NCBI RefSeq assembly: GCF_011927905.1
Contig: NZ_JAATJL010000001.1
Location: 620,001-684,000 of the forward strand
Reading direction: 5' to 3'
Length of the DNA stretch: 64,000 nt
From: Arthrobacter pigmenti
GTDB taxonomy: Bacteria > Actinomycetota > Actinomycetes > Actinomycetales > Micrococcaceae
Positions 8,718 through 16,949 of this stretch are shown here, in pieces (the first letter of the stretch is position 1; the number at the start of each line of letters is the position of its first letter). A program made the position numbers and the translations under genes. Below the pieces are notes generated by a model, which was not told the origin of the DNA, did no database searches, and worked only from the letters and a program-made list of their open reading frames with translations.

Positions 8718-9616
8718 CCCACAACGCAACACCCACACCCACACCCACCGGTGACCTCACCGGCGTCGACCTGTTGCAGGTCTCCCCACGGCGGAAAACC
8801 TGGCGGGCGTTTGTCCGCAATCCACTGGGCCTCATTTCGCTGATAGTGCTGATCCTCATGGTCCTGGTTGCGCTCGCCGCGCCGCTGATCGCCGAGGAAC
8901 CGAGCGGCTTCAGTCCCGCTGTGCTGGAGCCACCCTCGCCCGAACACTGGTTCGGTACCGACCATATAGGTCAGGACATCTTCGCGCAGGTTGTGTGGGG
9001 CGCGCGAACAAGCGTGGCGGTCGCCGTCGGCGCTTCGGTCCTCGCTATTGTCCTGGGCACGGTGGTGGGCGTTGCGGCTGCCTACTTCCCGAAGCTGAAC
9101 ACCCCGCTGGGCATGTTGATCGATGTGATGCTCTCCCTGCCGATCCTGCCGCTGATGATCCTCATCGCCGCGCTGGTAGGTCCCAGCATCTCCACGCTGG
9201 TTGTTGTCATCGCGGTATTCTCCTGGCCGGAGGTGGCGCGGGTAGTTCGCTCACAGGCGCTTCCCGCGGTGACCCTGACTTACGTCGATGCGGCGCACGT
9301 CATCGGCGCTTCCAACCTCTGGGTCCTCGCGCGGCATATCCTGCCTGCCGTCACACCGGTGGTGGTGGTCTCGGTGGTTCTGACCGCGTCCAAGGCGGTA
9401 CTCAGCGAGGCCGGACTTTCCTTCCTGGGTCTGGGCGATCCGAATAGCTGGTCCTGGGGCACCATCCTCTACAACGCACAGCGCAGCGGCGTACTCGCCT
9501 CCGCGTGGTGGACGGCATTGTTCCCGTCACTGGCCATCCTGCTCTTTGTTGTCGCTGCGACCCTCTGCTCGCTCGCCTACAACGACGCCCGCAACCCCCG
9601 AATCCGAGGTGACTGA
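8714..9616 (+). CDS. Peptide ABC transporter permease (DppC-like)
   Basis: A 300-residue inner-membrane permease, the second half of the importer channel. It has the DppC-type N-terminal region (FVRNPLGLISL, first helix about 35-55), HWFGTDHIGQDIFAQVVWGARTS-type lead-in, the EAA loop (TYVDAAHVIGASNLWVLARH) and LSFLGLGDP near the C-terminus. The extreme N-terminus has a short Thr-Pro repeat encoded by a six-base tandem repeat. It is translationally coupled to the preceding permease. Confidence 0.92.
   Translation: MTHNATPTPTPTGDLTGVDLLQVSPRRKTWRAFVRNPLGLISLIVLILMVLVALAAPLIAEEPSGFSPAVLEPPSPEHWFGTDHIGQDIFAQVVWGARTSVAVAVGASVLAIVLGTVVGVAAAYFPKLNTPLGMLIDVMLSLPILPLMILIAALVGPSISTLVVVIAVFSWPEVARVVRSQALPAVTLTYVDAAHVIGASNLWVLARHILPAVTPVVVVSVVLTASKAVLSEAGLSFLGLGDPNSWSWGTILYNAQRSGVLASAWWTALFPSLAILLFVVAATLCSLAYNDARNPRIRGD
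8729..8748 (+). repeat. Six-base tandem repeat (ACACCC, about three copies)
   Basis: Three near-perfect copies of ACACCC at the start of the DppC-like permease encode Thr-Pro repeats. Copy-number change would keep the frame. Confidence 0.6.
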
Positions 9617-9622
9617 CGCATC

Positions 9623-10798
9623 GTGAAATTCTCGCAAAGACTGCCCGCTACGTTTTATCAGGATGTCCACGGCCGTGTGCGGACCGAACTGGAACGTTAC
9701 GGGCTGGACGCACTGATTGTCGATGACCCGCACGAGGTCGCCTACCTCAGCGGCTTCTTCCACCACCCCAACGAACGCCCGGCGGCGGTATGGATTTCTG
9801 CGGACCGTTCCGTGCTCCTCCTGCCCGAACTGGAGCGTGAGCACGCGATCGCGCAAAACGCCGCCGTCGACCAGATTGTGGCCTTCGCCGAGTACCCCGG
9901 CGTACACAGCCCCTTCGAGCCGCTTGCCCGTGAGATCGGCCGATCGGGCAACTGGGGCCATTCACCCATGCTCGCCACCGGCCGGCTGCACGAGCTGCAG
10001 TCTGTGTTCGACGGCGTCGCCTGGCGGATGTGCGGCATCGTTGACGCGCTGCGGCTGATCAAAAGTCCGGAGGAGATCGACCTGCACCGACAGGCCGCGG
10101 CTCTGGGCGACGTCATGTTGCACGCCGGCCGGAACCTGATCGAGGCGGCCATCGCCGACGGCGGCGCGTTGCCCACCGAAGCCGAGCTGGCCGGCCACGT
10201 GACCCGCTCCGGCACCGACTGGATGTACGCAACGCACGGCGACGTCGTGGTCGTTCCGATGCTTGCGGCGGGCCTGGTCTATGCCGGTGCCAACACGGCG
10301 TTTCCGCACGGACTGCCGTCGTCGTACAGGCTGCAACCGGGCGATACCGTCATCCTGTCCCTGGGCGGCGCGGTGGGCGGACGCTACGCCGAAAGTGAGC
10401 GGACCTTCTTCCTTGGCGATCCCACCGATGAGCAGCGGCGCTACTTCGAGGCAGACCACCGTGCACAGGAGGTCGGCACCAAGGAACTGCGGCCGGGCGC
10501 CGTCTGCCGCGACGTCAACCGGGCCTGCCTGGACGTCATTCGGGATGCCGGGCTCGGCGAGTATATCCGGCACCGGCAGGGCCACGGAATCGGGCTGAAC
10601 TTCCATGAGCCACCGTGGCTTGAGGACGGTGACGCATCGGCGCTTGAAGCCGGGATGGTGGTGTCGAGCGAACCGGGAATCTACGTTCCCGGGCACGCCG
10701 GCTACCGGATCTCGGACACCGTCCTGATTACCGACGACGGCGCCGAACGCCTCACCTGCTACCCGCGCGACCTCGACGACGTCATTATCAAACTGTGA
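9623..10798 (+). CDS. M24-family creatinase/prolidase-fold hydrolase lacking most metal ligands
   Basis: A 391-residue protein with the two-domain layout of Xaa-Pro peptidases and creatinase: creatinase N-domain (about 1-150, LDALIVDDPHEVAYLSGF) and pita-bread domain (about 160-390). The His in GHGIGLNFHEPPW and the Glu in SSEPGIY are kept. The first Asp ligand is replaced (VILSLGGA instead of VLIDLGA), the second falls in YAESERTF, and the last Glu is Ser in YRISDT. Creatinase and related C-N hydrolases share this loss, so hydrolysis of a non-prolyl C-N bond is more likely than classic metalloaminopeptidase activity. It starts at GTG 9623, 7 bases after the permease stop, in the same operon. 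Confidence 0.8.
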   Translation: MKFSQRLPATFYQDVHGRVRTELERYGLDALIVDDPHEVAYLSGFFHHPNERPAAVWISADRSVLLLPELEREHAIAQNAAVDQIVAFAEYPGVHSPFEPLAREIGRSGNWGHSPMLATGRLHELQSVFDGVAWRMCGIVDALRLIKSPEEIDLHRQAAALGDVMLHAGRNLIEAAIADGGALPTEAELAGHVTRSGTDWMYATHGDVVVVPMLAAGLVYAGANTAFPHGLPSSYRLQPGDTVILSLGGAVGGRYAESERTFFLGDPTDEQRRYFEADHRAQEVGTKELRPGAVCRDVNRACLDVIRDAGLGEYIRHRQGHGIGLNFHEPPWLEDGDASALEAGMVVSSEPGIYVPGHAGYRISDTVLITDDGAERLTCYPRDLDDVIIKL

Positions 10799-10808
10799 AA
10801 GGCACCCC

Positions 10809-11651
10809 ATGATCCTGACCATCAACGGCAACCCGCTCGACGTCGAACTGTTGGGCGACGATCCCGACGCACCATTGCTCATTGCACACCACGGCGCTCC
10901 CGGCCTGGGTTCGAAGAGCGAGCCGCGCATGGCCTTCGGGCCGCTTTCGGACCTGTTCCGGGTACTCGTCTTCGACGCGCGCGGAAGCGGCAAGAGCGGC
11001 GACACCGGGCCGTTCACACATGAGCAATGGGTGGCCGACGTCGATGCGCTCCGCGAGTGGGCCGGCGCCGAAACGTTTGTGATGGCTGGCGGATCCTACG
11101 GCGGATTCATCGCCATGGAGTACGCCATTGCGCATCCGGAGCGGCTGCGGGCCCTGGTGCTGCGGGACACCTCTGCAGACCACGAGCACAACGACCTCGC
11201 GATCGCCAACGCCCGCTCATCTGACCGGGTTGATATCGATGAGGACATGCTGATGCGCATGATGGAGGGCCGGATCCGCGACAATCAGGACTTCAAGGAC
11301 TCCTGGCGTGAACTGCTGCCGCTGTACGGATTCACGTTCGACCCCGCGGTGGTGGAGGAACGGGTCAACAGCACCGACTACCACTACGCCACCCACAACG
11401 CGGCCTTCTCGCAGAACCTGAACCATTACGACGTGAAGCCGATGCTTCCCAGCGTCAGCTGTCCCGCGCTGGTGACTGTCGGGCGGACAGACTGGATCAC
11501 GCCGGTCTCCTGCAGCGAGCGGATCGCCGAACTGATTCCGGATTCACAACTTGCCATCTTCGAGGAGTCCGGGCACTCACCGCCATCAGACGAACCGGAG
11601 CTTTTCCAGCAGACAGTGCGCGATTTCCTGAAAACCCACGCACTGTACTGA
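10809..11651 (+). CDS. Alpha/beta hydrolase, proline iminopeptidase-like (S33)
   Basis: A 280-residue cytosolic alpha/beta hydrolase. The oxyanion HHGAPG motif (about 29-34), the nucleophile elbow GGSYGG (Ser about 96), the acid in VGRTDWITP (about 221) and the His in ESGHSPPSD (about 257) form a complete triad. S33 peptidases release N-terminal residues, often Pro, from short peptides; esterase activity cannot be excluded. It is the last gene of the peptide operon, 10 bases after the M24-like gene, and probably finishes degradation of the imported compound. Confidence 0.8.
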   Translation: MILTINGNPLDVELLGDDPDAPLLIAHHGAPGLGSKSEPRMAFGPLSDLFRVLVFDARGSGKSGDTGPFTHEQWVADVDALREWAGAETFVMAGGSYGGFIAMEYAIAHPERLRALVLRDTSADHEHNDLAIANARSSDRVDIDEDMLMRMMEGRIRDNQDFKDSWRELLPLYGFTFDPAVVEERVNSTDYHYATHNAAFSQNLNHYDVKPMLPSVSCPALVTVGRTDWITPVSCSERIAELIPDSQLAIFEESGHSPPSDEPELFQQTVRDFLKTHALY

Positions 11652-11696
11652 TTGTCCTCCCATGGACGCGTAAGTAAACCCAACGGTCGACGGCAC

Positions 11697-11993
11697 CTAC
11701 TCGCCGCCTGCTCCGCCATCCGCTGCGCCGGCGTCGAAGGACCCGGCGTAGTCGGCCTCAGGTCCGGCTTCGGCAACCTCCGCGTAGGTCTCGCCCGAGC
11801 CGCCGGCACGCAAAGCTGACGGATCGGCGTAGGGTGAGGCGCCGTCGTCGGGTGCGAAGAACGCAAGCGCCGCGCTCGGTGCAATCGCTGCAGCCGCGAC
11901 CGCACCCGGGATGCGCAATGCGGGGTCAACGGAATCTGGGACCAGCTCGACCTGGATCGGGAGGTTGGTGCCGTCGTCGTCGTTCGCTGCCAT
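11697..11993 (-). CDS. Small acidic orphan protein
   Basis: 98 residues from ATG 11993, with AGGGGA about 6 bases upstream. No family recognised. It has an acidic start (MAANDDDG), a central Ala/Pro-rich hydrophobic stretch (about 28-48, IPGAVAAAAIAPSAALAFF) and a Gly/Ala/Asp/Glu-rich tail ending GAADGGAGGE. There is no Lys, His or Cys. It could be a small membrane-associated or precursor-like peptide, or a fast-evolving acidic protein. It lies downstream of the VapBC-type pair on the same strand, with a 67-base gap. Confidence 0.5.
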   Translation of the reverse strand: MAANDDDGTNLPIQVELVPDSVDPALRIPGAVAAAAIAPSAALAFFAPDDGASPYADPSALRAGGSGETYAEVAEAGPEADYAGSFDAGAADGGAGGE

Positions 11994-12060
11994 GGTGTCC
12001 CCTTGATCGGTGTGTACCTCTGATCGTCCTCGATTGGGAGCCACTGTCAATGCCTTGAAG

Positions 12061-12462
12061 TCAGATTGTGATGACGCGGACCAGATCCTCAAGCCCCACG
12101 AAGTCATCTCCGTTGCGCGTGTAGAGGTCGAGGCCGTTTGCGCGGGCAGTCGCTGCAATCAGCAGATCCGCGACTCGGCTACGCGGCTTCCGTCCTTCCC
12201 CGGCGACGGCAGCGACAATCAGCCCGTAACTGCGGGCGGCCGCACCATCGAAGGGGATCGGGTCAAACATCGCCACGGCCTCCTGAAGTCGCGCTTGCCG
12301 CCTTGCCGCCTCGCTTGGTGTGACAGCGAGATGAGGCCCGGCTGCAAGCTCAGACACAGTGACGGCGGAGACCGCCATCTCCTCAGGCAACGCGGCGACC
12401 ACCGCGGGGTCATGCCAATCGATGACCACCGAGGTATCCAGGAGCCCTCGAGCGCTGGTCAC
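12061..12462 (-). CDS. vapC: VapC-type PIN-domain ribonuclease toxin
   Basis: 133 residues with the PIN-domain acidic residues: Asp in GLLDTSVVIDW (D9), Glu in VTVSELAAGPH, Asp in SRVADLLIAATA and the late LYTRNGDDF. PIN toxins cleave RNA in a Mg-dependent way and are held inactive by the antitoxin. GTG 12462 overlaps the stop of the antitoxin gene (GTGA, 12459-12462), the normal antitoxin-first arrangement. Confidence 0.9.
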   Translation of the reverse strand: MTSARGLLDTSVVIDWHDPAVVAALPEEMAVSAVTVSELAAGPHLAVTPSEAARRQARLQEAVAMFDPIPFDGAAARSYGLIVAAVAGEGRKPRSRVADLLIAATARANGLDLYTRNGDDFVGLEDLVRVITI

Positions 12463-12707
12463 AGGCTTTGATCGATCAGCTGATCCAGATCGGATCGGAA
12501 CTGATGCCGATCGATTCGCACACCGGCAACCGCCAACGCAGCGAGCTCCTCGCGGGATACGAAAGTGCTGCGGCTGGCTCGTACAGGACGCAACTCGGCA
12601 ACAGGTTCACCGTTGCGTGTGATTATGAAGGATTCGCCTCCCGCCACTGCGTCAATTACTTTCGCGTTGTCATTGCGCAACTCTCGTTGTGCGATTGTCT
12701 TCATCAT
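12459..12707 (-). CDS. Phd/YefM-type antitoxin
   Basis: 82 residues. The N-terminus (MKTIAQRELRND followed by AGGESFIITRNGEPVAELRPV) is the Phd/YefM DNA-binding and dimer fold; the C-terminal part (DRHQFRSDLDQLIDQSL) would wrap the PIN toxin. It is translationally coupled to the toxin. A perfect inverted repeat lies 8 bases before its start. Two adjacent ATGs (12707 and 12704) are possible starts. Confidence 0.9.
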   Translation of the reverse strand: MMKTIAQRELRNDNAKVIDAVAGGESFIITRNGEPVAELRPVRASRSTFVSREELAALAVAGVRIDRHQFRSDLDQLIDQSL

Positions 12708-12714
12708 GTCCCAA

Positions 12715-12735
12715 GTGTAGCTGTGTGTGCTACAC
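12715..12735 (-). promoter_or_regulatory. Inverted repeat, probable autoregulatory operator of the antitoxin-toxin pair
   Basis: GTGTAGC, seven bases, GCTACAC: perfect 7-base arms directly before the antitoxin start. Antitoxins of this family repress their own promoter through such palindromes. Confidence 0.6.
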
Positions 12736-12749
12736 GAAGCTACGGGCGG

Positions 12750-13646
12750 TCAGACGATCCGCCGCGCATAGTCCTCCTTCACCACCTCCAGGTGGAGCCA
12801 GGAGTCAATGCGGCTCACGCCCGGGAGGCTGCGGATCTGCTCCAGCTGATCCAGGAGCTCCCGGGGAGAGGAGGCCGCAAGAGTGGCGACGGCGTCGAAC
12901 CGCCCCACCGTCTGGGCAACGAACTCCACGTGGGATGAGCGGCGCAGGAGATCCAGGACGGCGTCGTTATCGCCGGCCAGGTTCATCCCGACGCCCATGG
13001 ACAGCTGCCGCCCGCCGGCACCCCGGGCTTCGACCGCACTGATCTTGATGATGCGGGCATCCAACAGGCGCTGCACACGTGTCCGCGCCGCTGTGGGGGA
13101 GAGCCCGACGGCGGCGGCCAGGTCCCGATAGCTGGCGCGCCCGTCCTTCTGGAGGATTTCGATGAGTTGGGTGTCGACGTCGTCAATGCTCACCTCTCCC
13201 GCATACTGCGAGATGAAGAAACCCTTGACCACGCCCGTGTAGATCAGTGTGTCGATATAGGCGACGTTGGGATGCTCGCGCAATTGGGTGAGCAGGGCAT
13301 GCAGCTCGTCATGGGACGCCACCCTGATCTCCGCGATGAGGTCATGGGTGCCGCCGATCGCAGACACCAGCACGGCCTCGGACCAATGCGCAATCTCCCC
13401 GGCGATGTGGCCGACAGGGCCGGACGCCACAACTGACACGTGCGCGATGACGTGCTGCCCGAGGAACGCCGGATCAACAGCTGCCACCACCCGGACCGTG
13501 GAGTTCTCCAGCAGCGACCGTAAGCGCGCGGAAACAGTGGCGCGCGGCAGCCGCAACTCGCGCGCGAGGTCCTGATAACTCGCGCGGCCCTCACGCTGCA
13601 GCGCTCGAATGAGCTGGGTGTCGATGATTTCGGGAGTTTCAGCCAA
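12750..13646 (-). CDS. Lrp/AsnC-family regulator, double-length
   Basis: 298 residues with two Lrp modules: winged helix at about 8-55 (TQLIRALQREGRASYQDLAREL) and again at about 156-205 (TQLIEILQKDGRASYRDLAAAV), each followed by a ligand-type domain. The two halves clearly resemble each other, as after an internal duplication. It is transcribed away from the MHS permease/amidohydrolase operon that starts at 13855, and is the likely regulator of that operon. The ligand is unknown. Confidence 0.9.
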   Translation of the reverse strand: MAETPEIIDTQLIRALQREGRASYQDLARELRLPRATVSARLRSLLENSTVRVVAAVDPAFLGQHVIAHVSVVASGPVGHIAGEIAHWSEAVLVSAIGGTHDLIAEIRVASHDELHALLTQLREHPNVAYIDTLIYTGVVKGFFISQYAGEVSIDDVDTQLIEILQKDGRASYRDLAAAVGLSPTAARTRVQRLLDARIIKISAVEARGAGGRQLSMGVGMNLAGDNDAVLDLLRRSSHVEFVAQTVGRFDAVATLAASSPRELLDQLEQIRSLPGVSRIDSWLHLEVVKEDYARRIV

Positions 13647-13710
13647 AGTTTTTCAACCTTTTATGTGTGCGCGGAGCTGATCAAGTATCAAGCAGAAGTT
13701 CCATAAGCAA

Positions 13711-13726
13711 TACATGTACGCATGTA
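13711..13726. promoter_or_regulatory. Palindrome in the Lrp/MHS-permease divergent region
   Basis: TACATG-TACG-CATGTA is a perfect 6-base inverted repeat in the AT-rich 208-base gap (13647-13854) between the Lrp gene and the permease operon. It is a candidate binding site for the adjacent Lrp regulator. Confidence 0.45.
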
Positions 13727-13854
13727 GTGACAACTGGCTGGAGCATAACTGAAGTAAACCACTGAAACTGCAAATTTTCTGCTCTTGCCGCACGTCAATT
13801 CGGGGCCTACGGTTGCATAGATCACACCGGCAGACCCACATTGAGGTGGAAACC

Positions 13855-15207
13855 ATGTCACACACACCAGCAACCCGGCCGCAGTTCAGCCACGCCCGCG
13901 CCCGCCGGGCCGGGTTCGCGGCCTTCGTCGGCACAGCCATCGAATGGTACGACTTCTACATCTACGCCACGGCCGCTGCCCTGGTCTTCGGCCCACTCTT
14001 CTTCCCGGAGCAGGACCGGCTCGCCGGAATCGCGCTGGCCTTCGCCACTTACGCCGTCGGATTCCTGGTCCGGCCGCTGGGTGGAATCATCTTCGGGCAC
14101 ATCGGCGACAAGTTCGGCCGCCGCCCATCGCTGGTCATCACGCTGCTGATCATGGGCCTGTCCACCATGTTTGTCGGCCTGCTTCCCACTTACGAGAGCA
14201 TCGGCGCCTGGGCCGCCGTGATGCTGGTGATCCTGCGCGCGTTGCAGGGCCTCGCCGTCGGCGGTGAATGGGGCGGCGCCGTGCTGATGGCCGTTGAACA
14301 CGCCCCGGAGAAACACAAGACCTTCTACGGCGGCTTCCCGCAGCTGGGCAACCCGGCGGGCGCACTCGGCGCCACCGCGATCTTCGCCTGGCTGTCCGCA
14401 CAGGGTGAGACCTTCCTGATCGACGGCGGCTGGCGCATCCCGTTCCTGCTCTCGGTGGTGCTGATCGCCGTCGGCTTCTGGGTCCGCTACCGGGTGGAGG
14501 AATCGCCGGTCTTCGAAAAGGAAGTGGAAGGCCAGAATCAGTCCATCCCCCTCTCCTACGCGCTGCGCAACAACTGGAAGCCAATCCTCCTCGGCATCGG
14601 CCTGCTGCCCATCTCTACCGGCGGCTACTACCTCGCCACCACCTTCACCACCGCCTACGGCACGGACCCATCCGTTGGCCTCGACGCAACCTTCATCCTC
14701 AACGCAATGTCCATCGCCTCCCTCTGCGAGCTGATCACGTGCCTGTTCATCGCCTGGCTTGGCGACAAATTCGGCCGCAAACGGATCATGTTCATCGGCC
14801 TGGTGGGTTCAATGGTGCTCATCATCCCGCAGTTCCTGCTGATGACCGGCGGATCCGAATGGATGATCTTCGTAGCCTTCGCCGCCGTCCGCGTGGCCAT
14901 GAACTTCACCTACGCGCCGGTCGCCACCATCCTGTCCCAGCTGTTCCGCCCGCAGGCCCGCTACACCTCCATCTCACTGTCCTATGGTGTGGCCGCCGCC
15001 GTCTGGGCCGGACTGTCCCCGATCGCCGCCCTCTGGCTGTTCGATCAGACCGGCACAGTCTGGAGCGTGATCGCCCTCTTCATCGCGATGGGCATCCTCG
15101 GCATCATCTGCCTGGCGCTGGCCCCACAACACCGCGACGACGACATCTTCGCCGATGACGACGACGCCGCCACCTCCGCCCAGCAGAAGGAGAGCTCCCA
15201 GTCATGA
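13855..15207 (+). CDS. MFS permease, metabolite:H+ symporter (MHS) family
   Basis: 450 residues with 12 predicted membrane helices. The MHS hallmark FVGTAIEWYDFYIYATAAAL spans the first helix, the loop 2-3 motif GHIGDKFGRRPSL follows, and WGGAVLMAVEH lies in helix 5. MHS members import organic acids, betaines and similar compounds with protons. ATG 13855 has GAGGTGG 6 bases upstream and fits the family N-terminus better than the in-frame ATG 13813. The C-terminus is acidic (DDDIFADDDD). It is coupled by ATGA to the amidohydrolase, so it probably imports that enzyme's substrate. Confidence 0.92.
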   Translation: MSHTPATRPQFSHARARRAGFAAFVGTAIEWYDFYIYATAAALVFGPLFFPEQDRLAGIALAFATYAVGFLVRPLGGIIFGHIGDKFGRRPSLVITLLIMGLSTMFVGLLPTYESIGAWAAVMLVILRALQGLAVGGEWGGAVLMAVEHAPEKHKTFYGGFPQLGNPAGALGATAIFAWLSAQGETFLIDGGWRIPFLLSVVLIAVGFWVRYRVEESPVFEKEVEGQNQSIPLSYALRNNWKPILLGIGLLPISTGGYYLATTFTTAYGTDPSVGLDATFILNAMSIASLCELITCLFIAWLGDKFGRKRIMFIGLVGSMVLIIPQFLLMTGGSEWMIFVAFAAVRVAMNFTYAPVATILSQLFRPQARYTSISLSYGVAAAVWAGLSPIAALWLFDQTGTVWSVIALFIAMGILGIICLALAPQHRDDDIFADDDDAATSAQQKESSQS

Positions 15208-16949
15208 GGAAGCTGAAAACGTACGACGACGGCGCGGACTTCCAGCCGCTGCTGGTCACCGCCGGGACCATCCACACGCTGGAAACAGCTTCAGAGGGCG
15301 CGTCACCAGGCGCGGCGGCCGCCACCGGACCGGGCGCGACGGCGATGCTCATCGCTGCAGGGCGGGTCGCCGCAGTCGGGACCGAGGCAGAGTGCCGAGC
15401 GGCCGCCGTCGGACTCGGACTGGGCGAACCGGAGCGTCACGACCTTGGCGACGCGACAGTGGTGCCCGGGTTCGTGGACCCGCACGCACATCCGCTGATG
15501 TACGGGCAGATGAAAACCTGGGTGGACTGCGGGCCGGACAAGGCGGGCAGCATCCCGGAGATCGTGGCCCTGCTTCAGGACGCCGTGCAGAGCGCACCGG
15601 CCGGAACCCCGATCCGCGGCTACGGGTACGAGCACCGCAACCTGGCTGAAGGCCGCCACCCAACCCGGCAGGAACTGGACCAGGTTGCCTCCGATCGTGA
15701 GGTCTATCTCATGAACGCCTCCGGCCATGGCGGCGTGGTGAACAGCTACACTCTGGACCTGAACGGCGTCACCCGGGACACCCCGAACCCGGCCGGCGGT
15801 GAGTTCTTCCGCGACGCCGACGGCGATCTGACCGGCGAGCTCTCCGACGCCGCGTGCAACATCCTGACCGGGCTGGAAGGCGTGAAGGTGGGCCACCACG
15901 GTCCCAACTTCCACCTCGCCGACGCACCCGAAGAACATCTGCGCCAGCTGGCCGCCGCGCAGCAGGAGTTCCTTGCAGGCGGCGTCACGACGGTGGGCGA
16001 CTGCCAGGTCTCGCGGCGTGAGTTCGACATGTACCTGCGGCTGGCCGATGCGGATCAGCTCAAGCTGCGGTTCAGCATGTACTTTCTCTCGCACCTGCTG
16101 GAGGAGGGCTTGGAGATCGGCATGACCGGTGCGTTCGGTAACGCGCACCTGAGCTTCGCCGGGTTCAAGTTCTACGCTGACGGCACGCTCGGCGGGTGGA
16201 CCGCGTACTTCCCGGACGGGTACGTGGGGGACCCTTGCCGGACCGGCCAGCTCTACCACGACCCGGCGGATTACGCCGCGCTCATCCTCAAAGCTCACGC
16301 TGCCGGTCTGCAGACGGCGACGCACGCGCAGTCGCCAACGGCGCTGGAGATGGTGATCTCCGCGATCGAGGCGGCGCAGGCGGAGTTCCCGGATTCCGAT
16401 GCCCGGCACCGCATCGAACACTGCGGCCTGCCCACGCCGGAGCAGATCCACCGGATGGCCGCCGCGGGAATCTATCCGGTGAACCAGCCGCAGCACTACT
16501 ACAACTGGGGCGAAGGGGTGACCGCCGCCGTCGGGACCCCGGGTGAACGCTTCAACCCGCTCGGCGAATTCGTGAAAGCCGGTGTGCCGGTGACACTGAG
16601 TTCGGACGCCCCGGTAGCCGAGCCGCGCCCTCTCGAAGCGATCCAGGCCGCCGTCACCCGGGTGACCCGGCGTGGGCATCAGCTGGGCTCGGACACGCTG
16701 CGGATCACCGCCGCGCAGGCGTTGCAAGGCCACACACTCAACGGCGCACGGGCACTCGGACGCGAGGACGACCTCGGCTCCCTCTCCGTGGGCAAGCGCG
16801 CCGACTTCGCCGTGCTCTCAGCCGATCCGCTATCCGTTGAACCGGAGACCATCGCGGAGATCGACGTGCTGCAGACCTGGGTGGGTGGCAAGCAGCAGTT
16901 CGTGCGGGCCGGCTCAGAGCCCGCGCTGGCAGGAGTTACCGGTGCCTGA
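15204..16949 (+). CDS. YtcJ-like metal-dependent amidohydrolase
   Basis: 581 residues of the amidohydrolase_3/YtcJ family. Metal-site motifs are VVPGFVDPHAHP (first His pair, about 90), FKFYADGTLGG, ATHAQS, RHRIEHCGLP and LSSDAPVAEP (last Asp). C-terminal helix motif GSLSVGKRADFAVLSADPL is typical. YtcJ enzymes hydrolyse amide or formamide bonds of largely unknown substrates. It overlaps the permease stop by four bases and the following ThDP-enzyme gene by eight. A similar enzyme sits at 34617-36311 next to a similar permease. Confidence 0.9.
   Translation: MRKLKTYDDGADFQPLLVTAGTIHTLETASEGASPGAAAATGPGATAMLIAAGRVAAVGTEAECRAAAVGLGLGEPERHDLGDATVVPGFVDPHAHPLMYGQMKTWVDCGPDKAGSIPEIVALLQDAVQSAPAGTPIRGYGYEHRNLAEGRHPTRQELDQVASDREVYLMNASGHGGVVNSYTLDLNGVTRDTPNPAGGEFFRDADGDLTGELSDAACNILTGLEGVKVGHHGPNFHLADAPEEHLRQLAAAQQEFLAGGVTTVGDCQVSRREFDMYLRLADADQLKLRFSMYFLSHLLEEGLEIGMTGAFGNAHLSFAGFKFYADGTLGGWTAYFPDGYVGDPCRTGQLYHDPADYAALILKAHAAGLQTATHAQSPTALEMVISAIEAAQAEFPDSDARHRIEHCGLPTPEQIHRMAAAGIYPVNQPQHYYNWGEGVTAAVGTPGERFNPLGEFVKAGVPVTLSSDAPVAEPRPLEAIQAAVTRVTRRGHQLGSDTLRITAAQALQGHTLNGARALGREDDLGSLSVGKRADFAVLSADPLSVEPETIAEIDVLQTWVGGKQQFVRAGSEPALAGVTGA

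Noticed and set aside
15303-16733. A 476-residue minus-strand frame inside the YtcJ gene.
   Set aside because: Antisense shadow of the amidohydrolase; low-complexity Arg/Gly/His-rich product.
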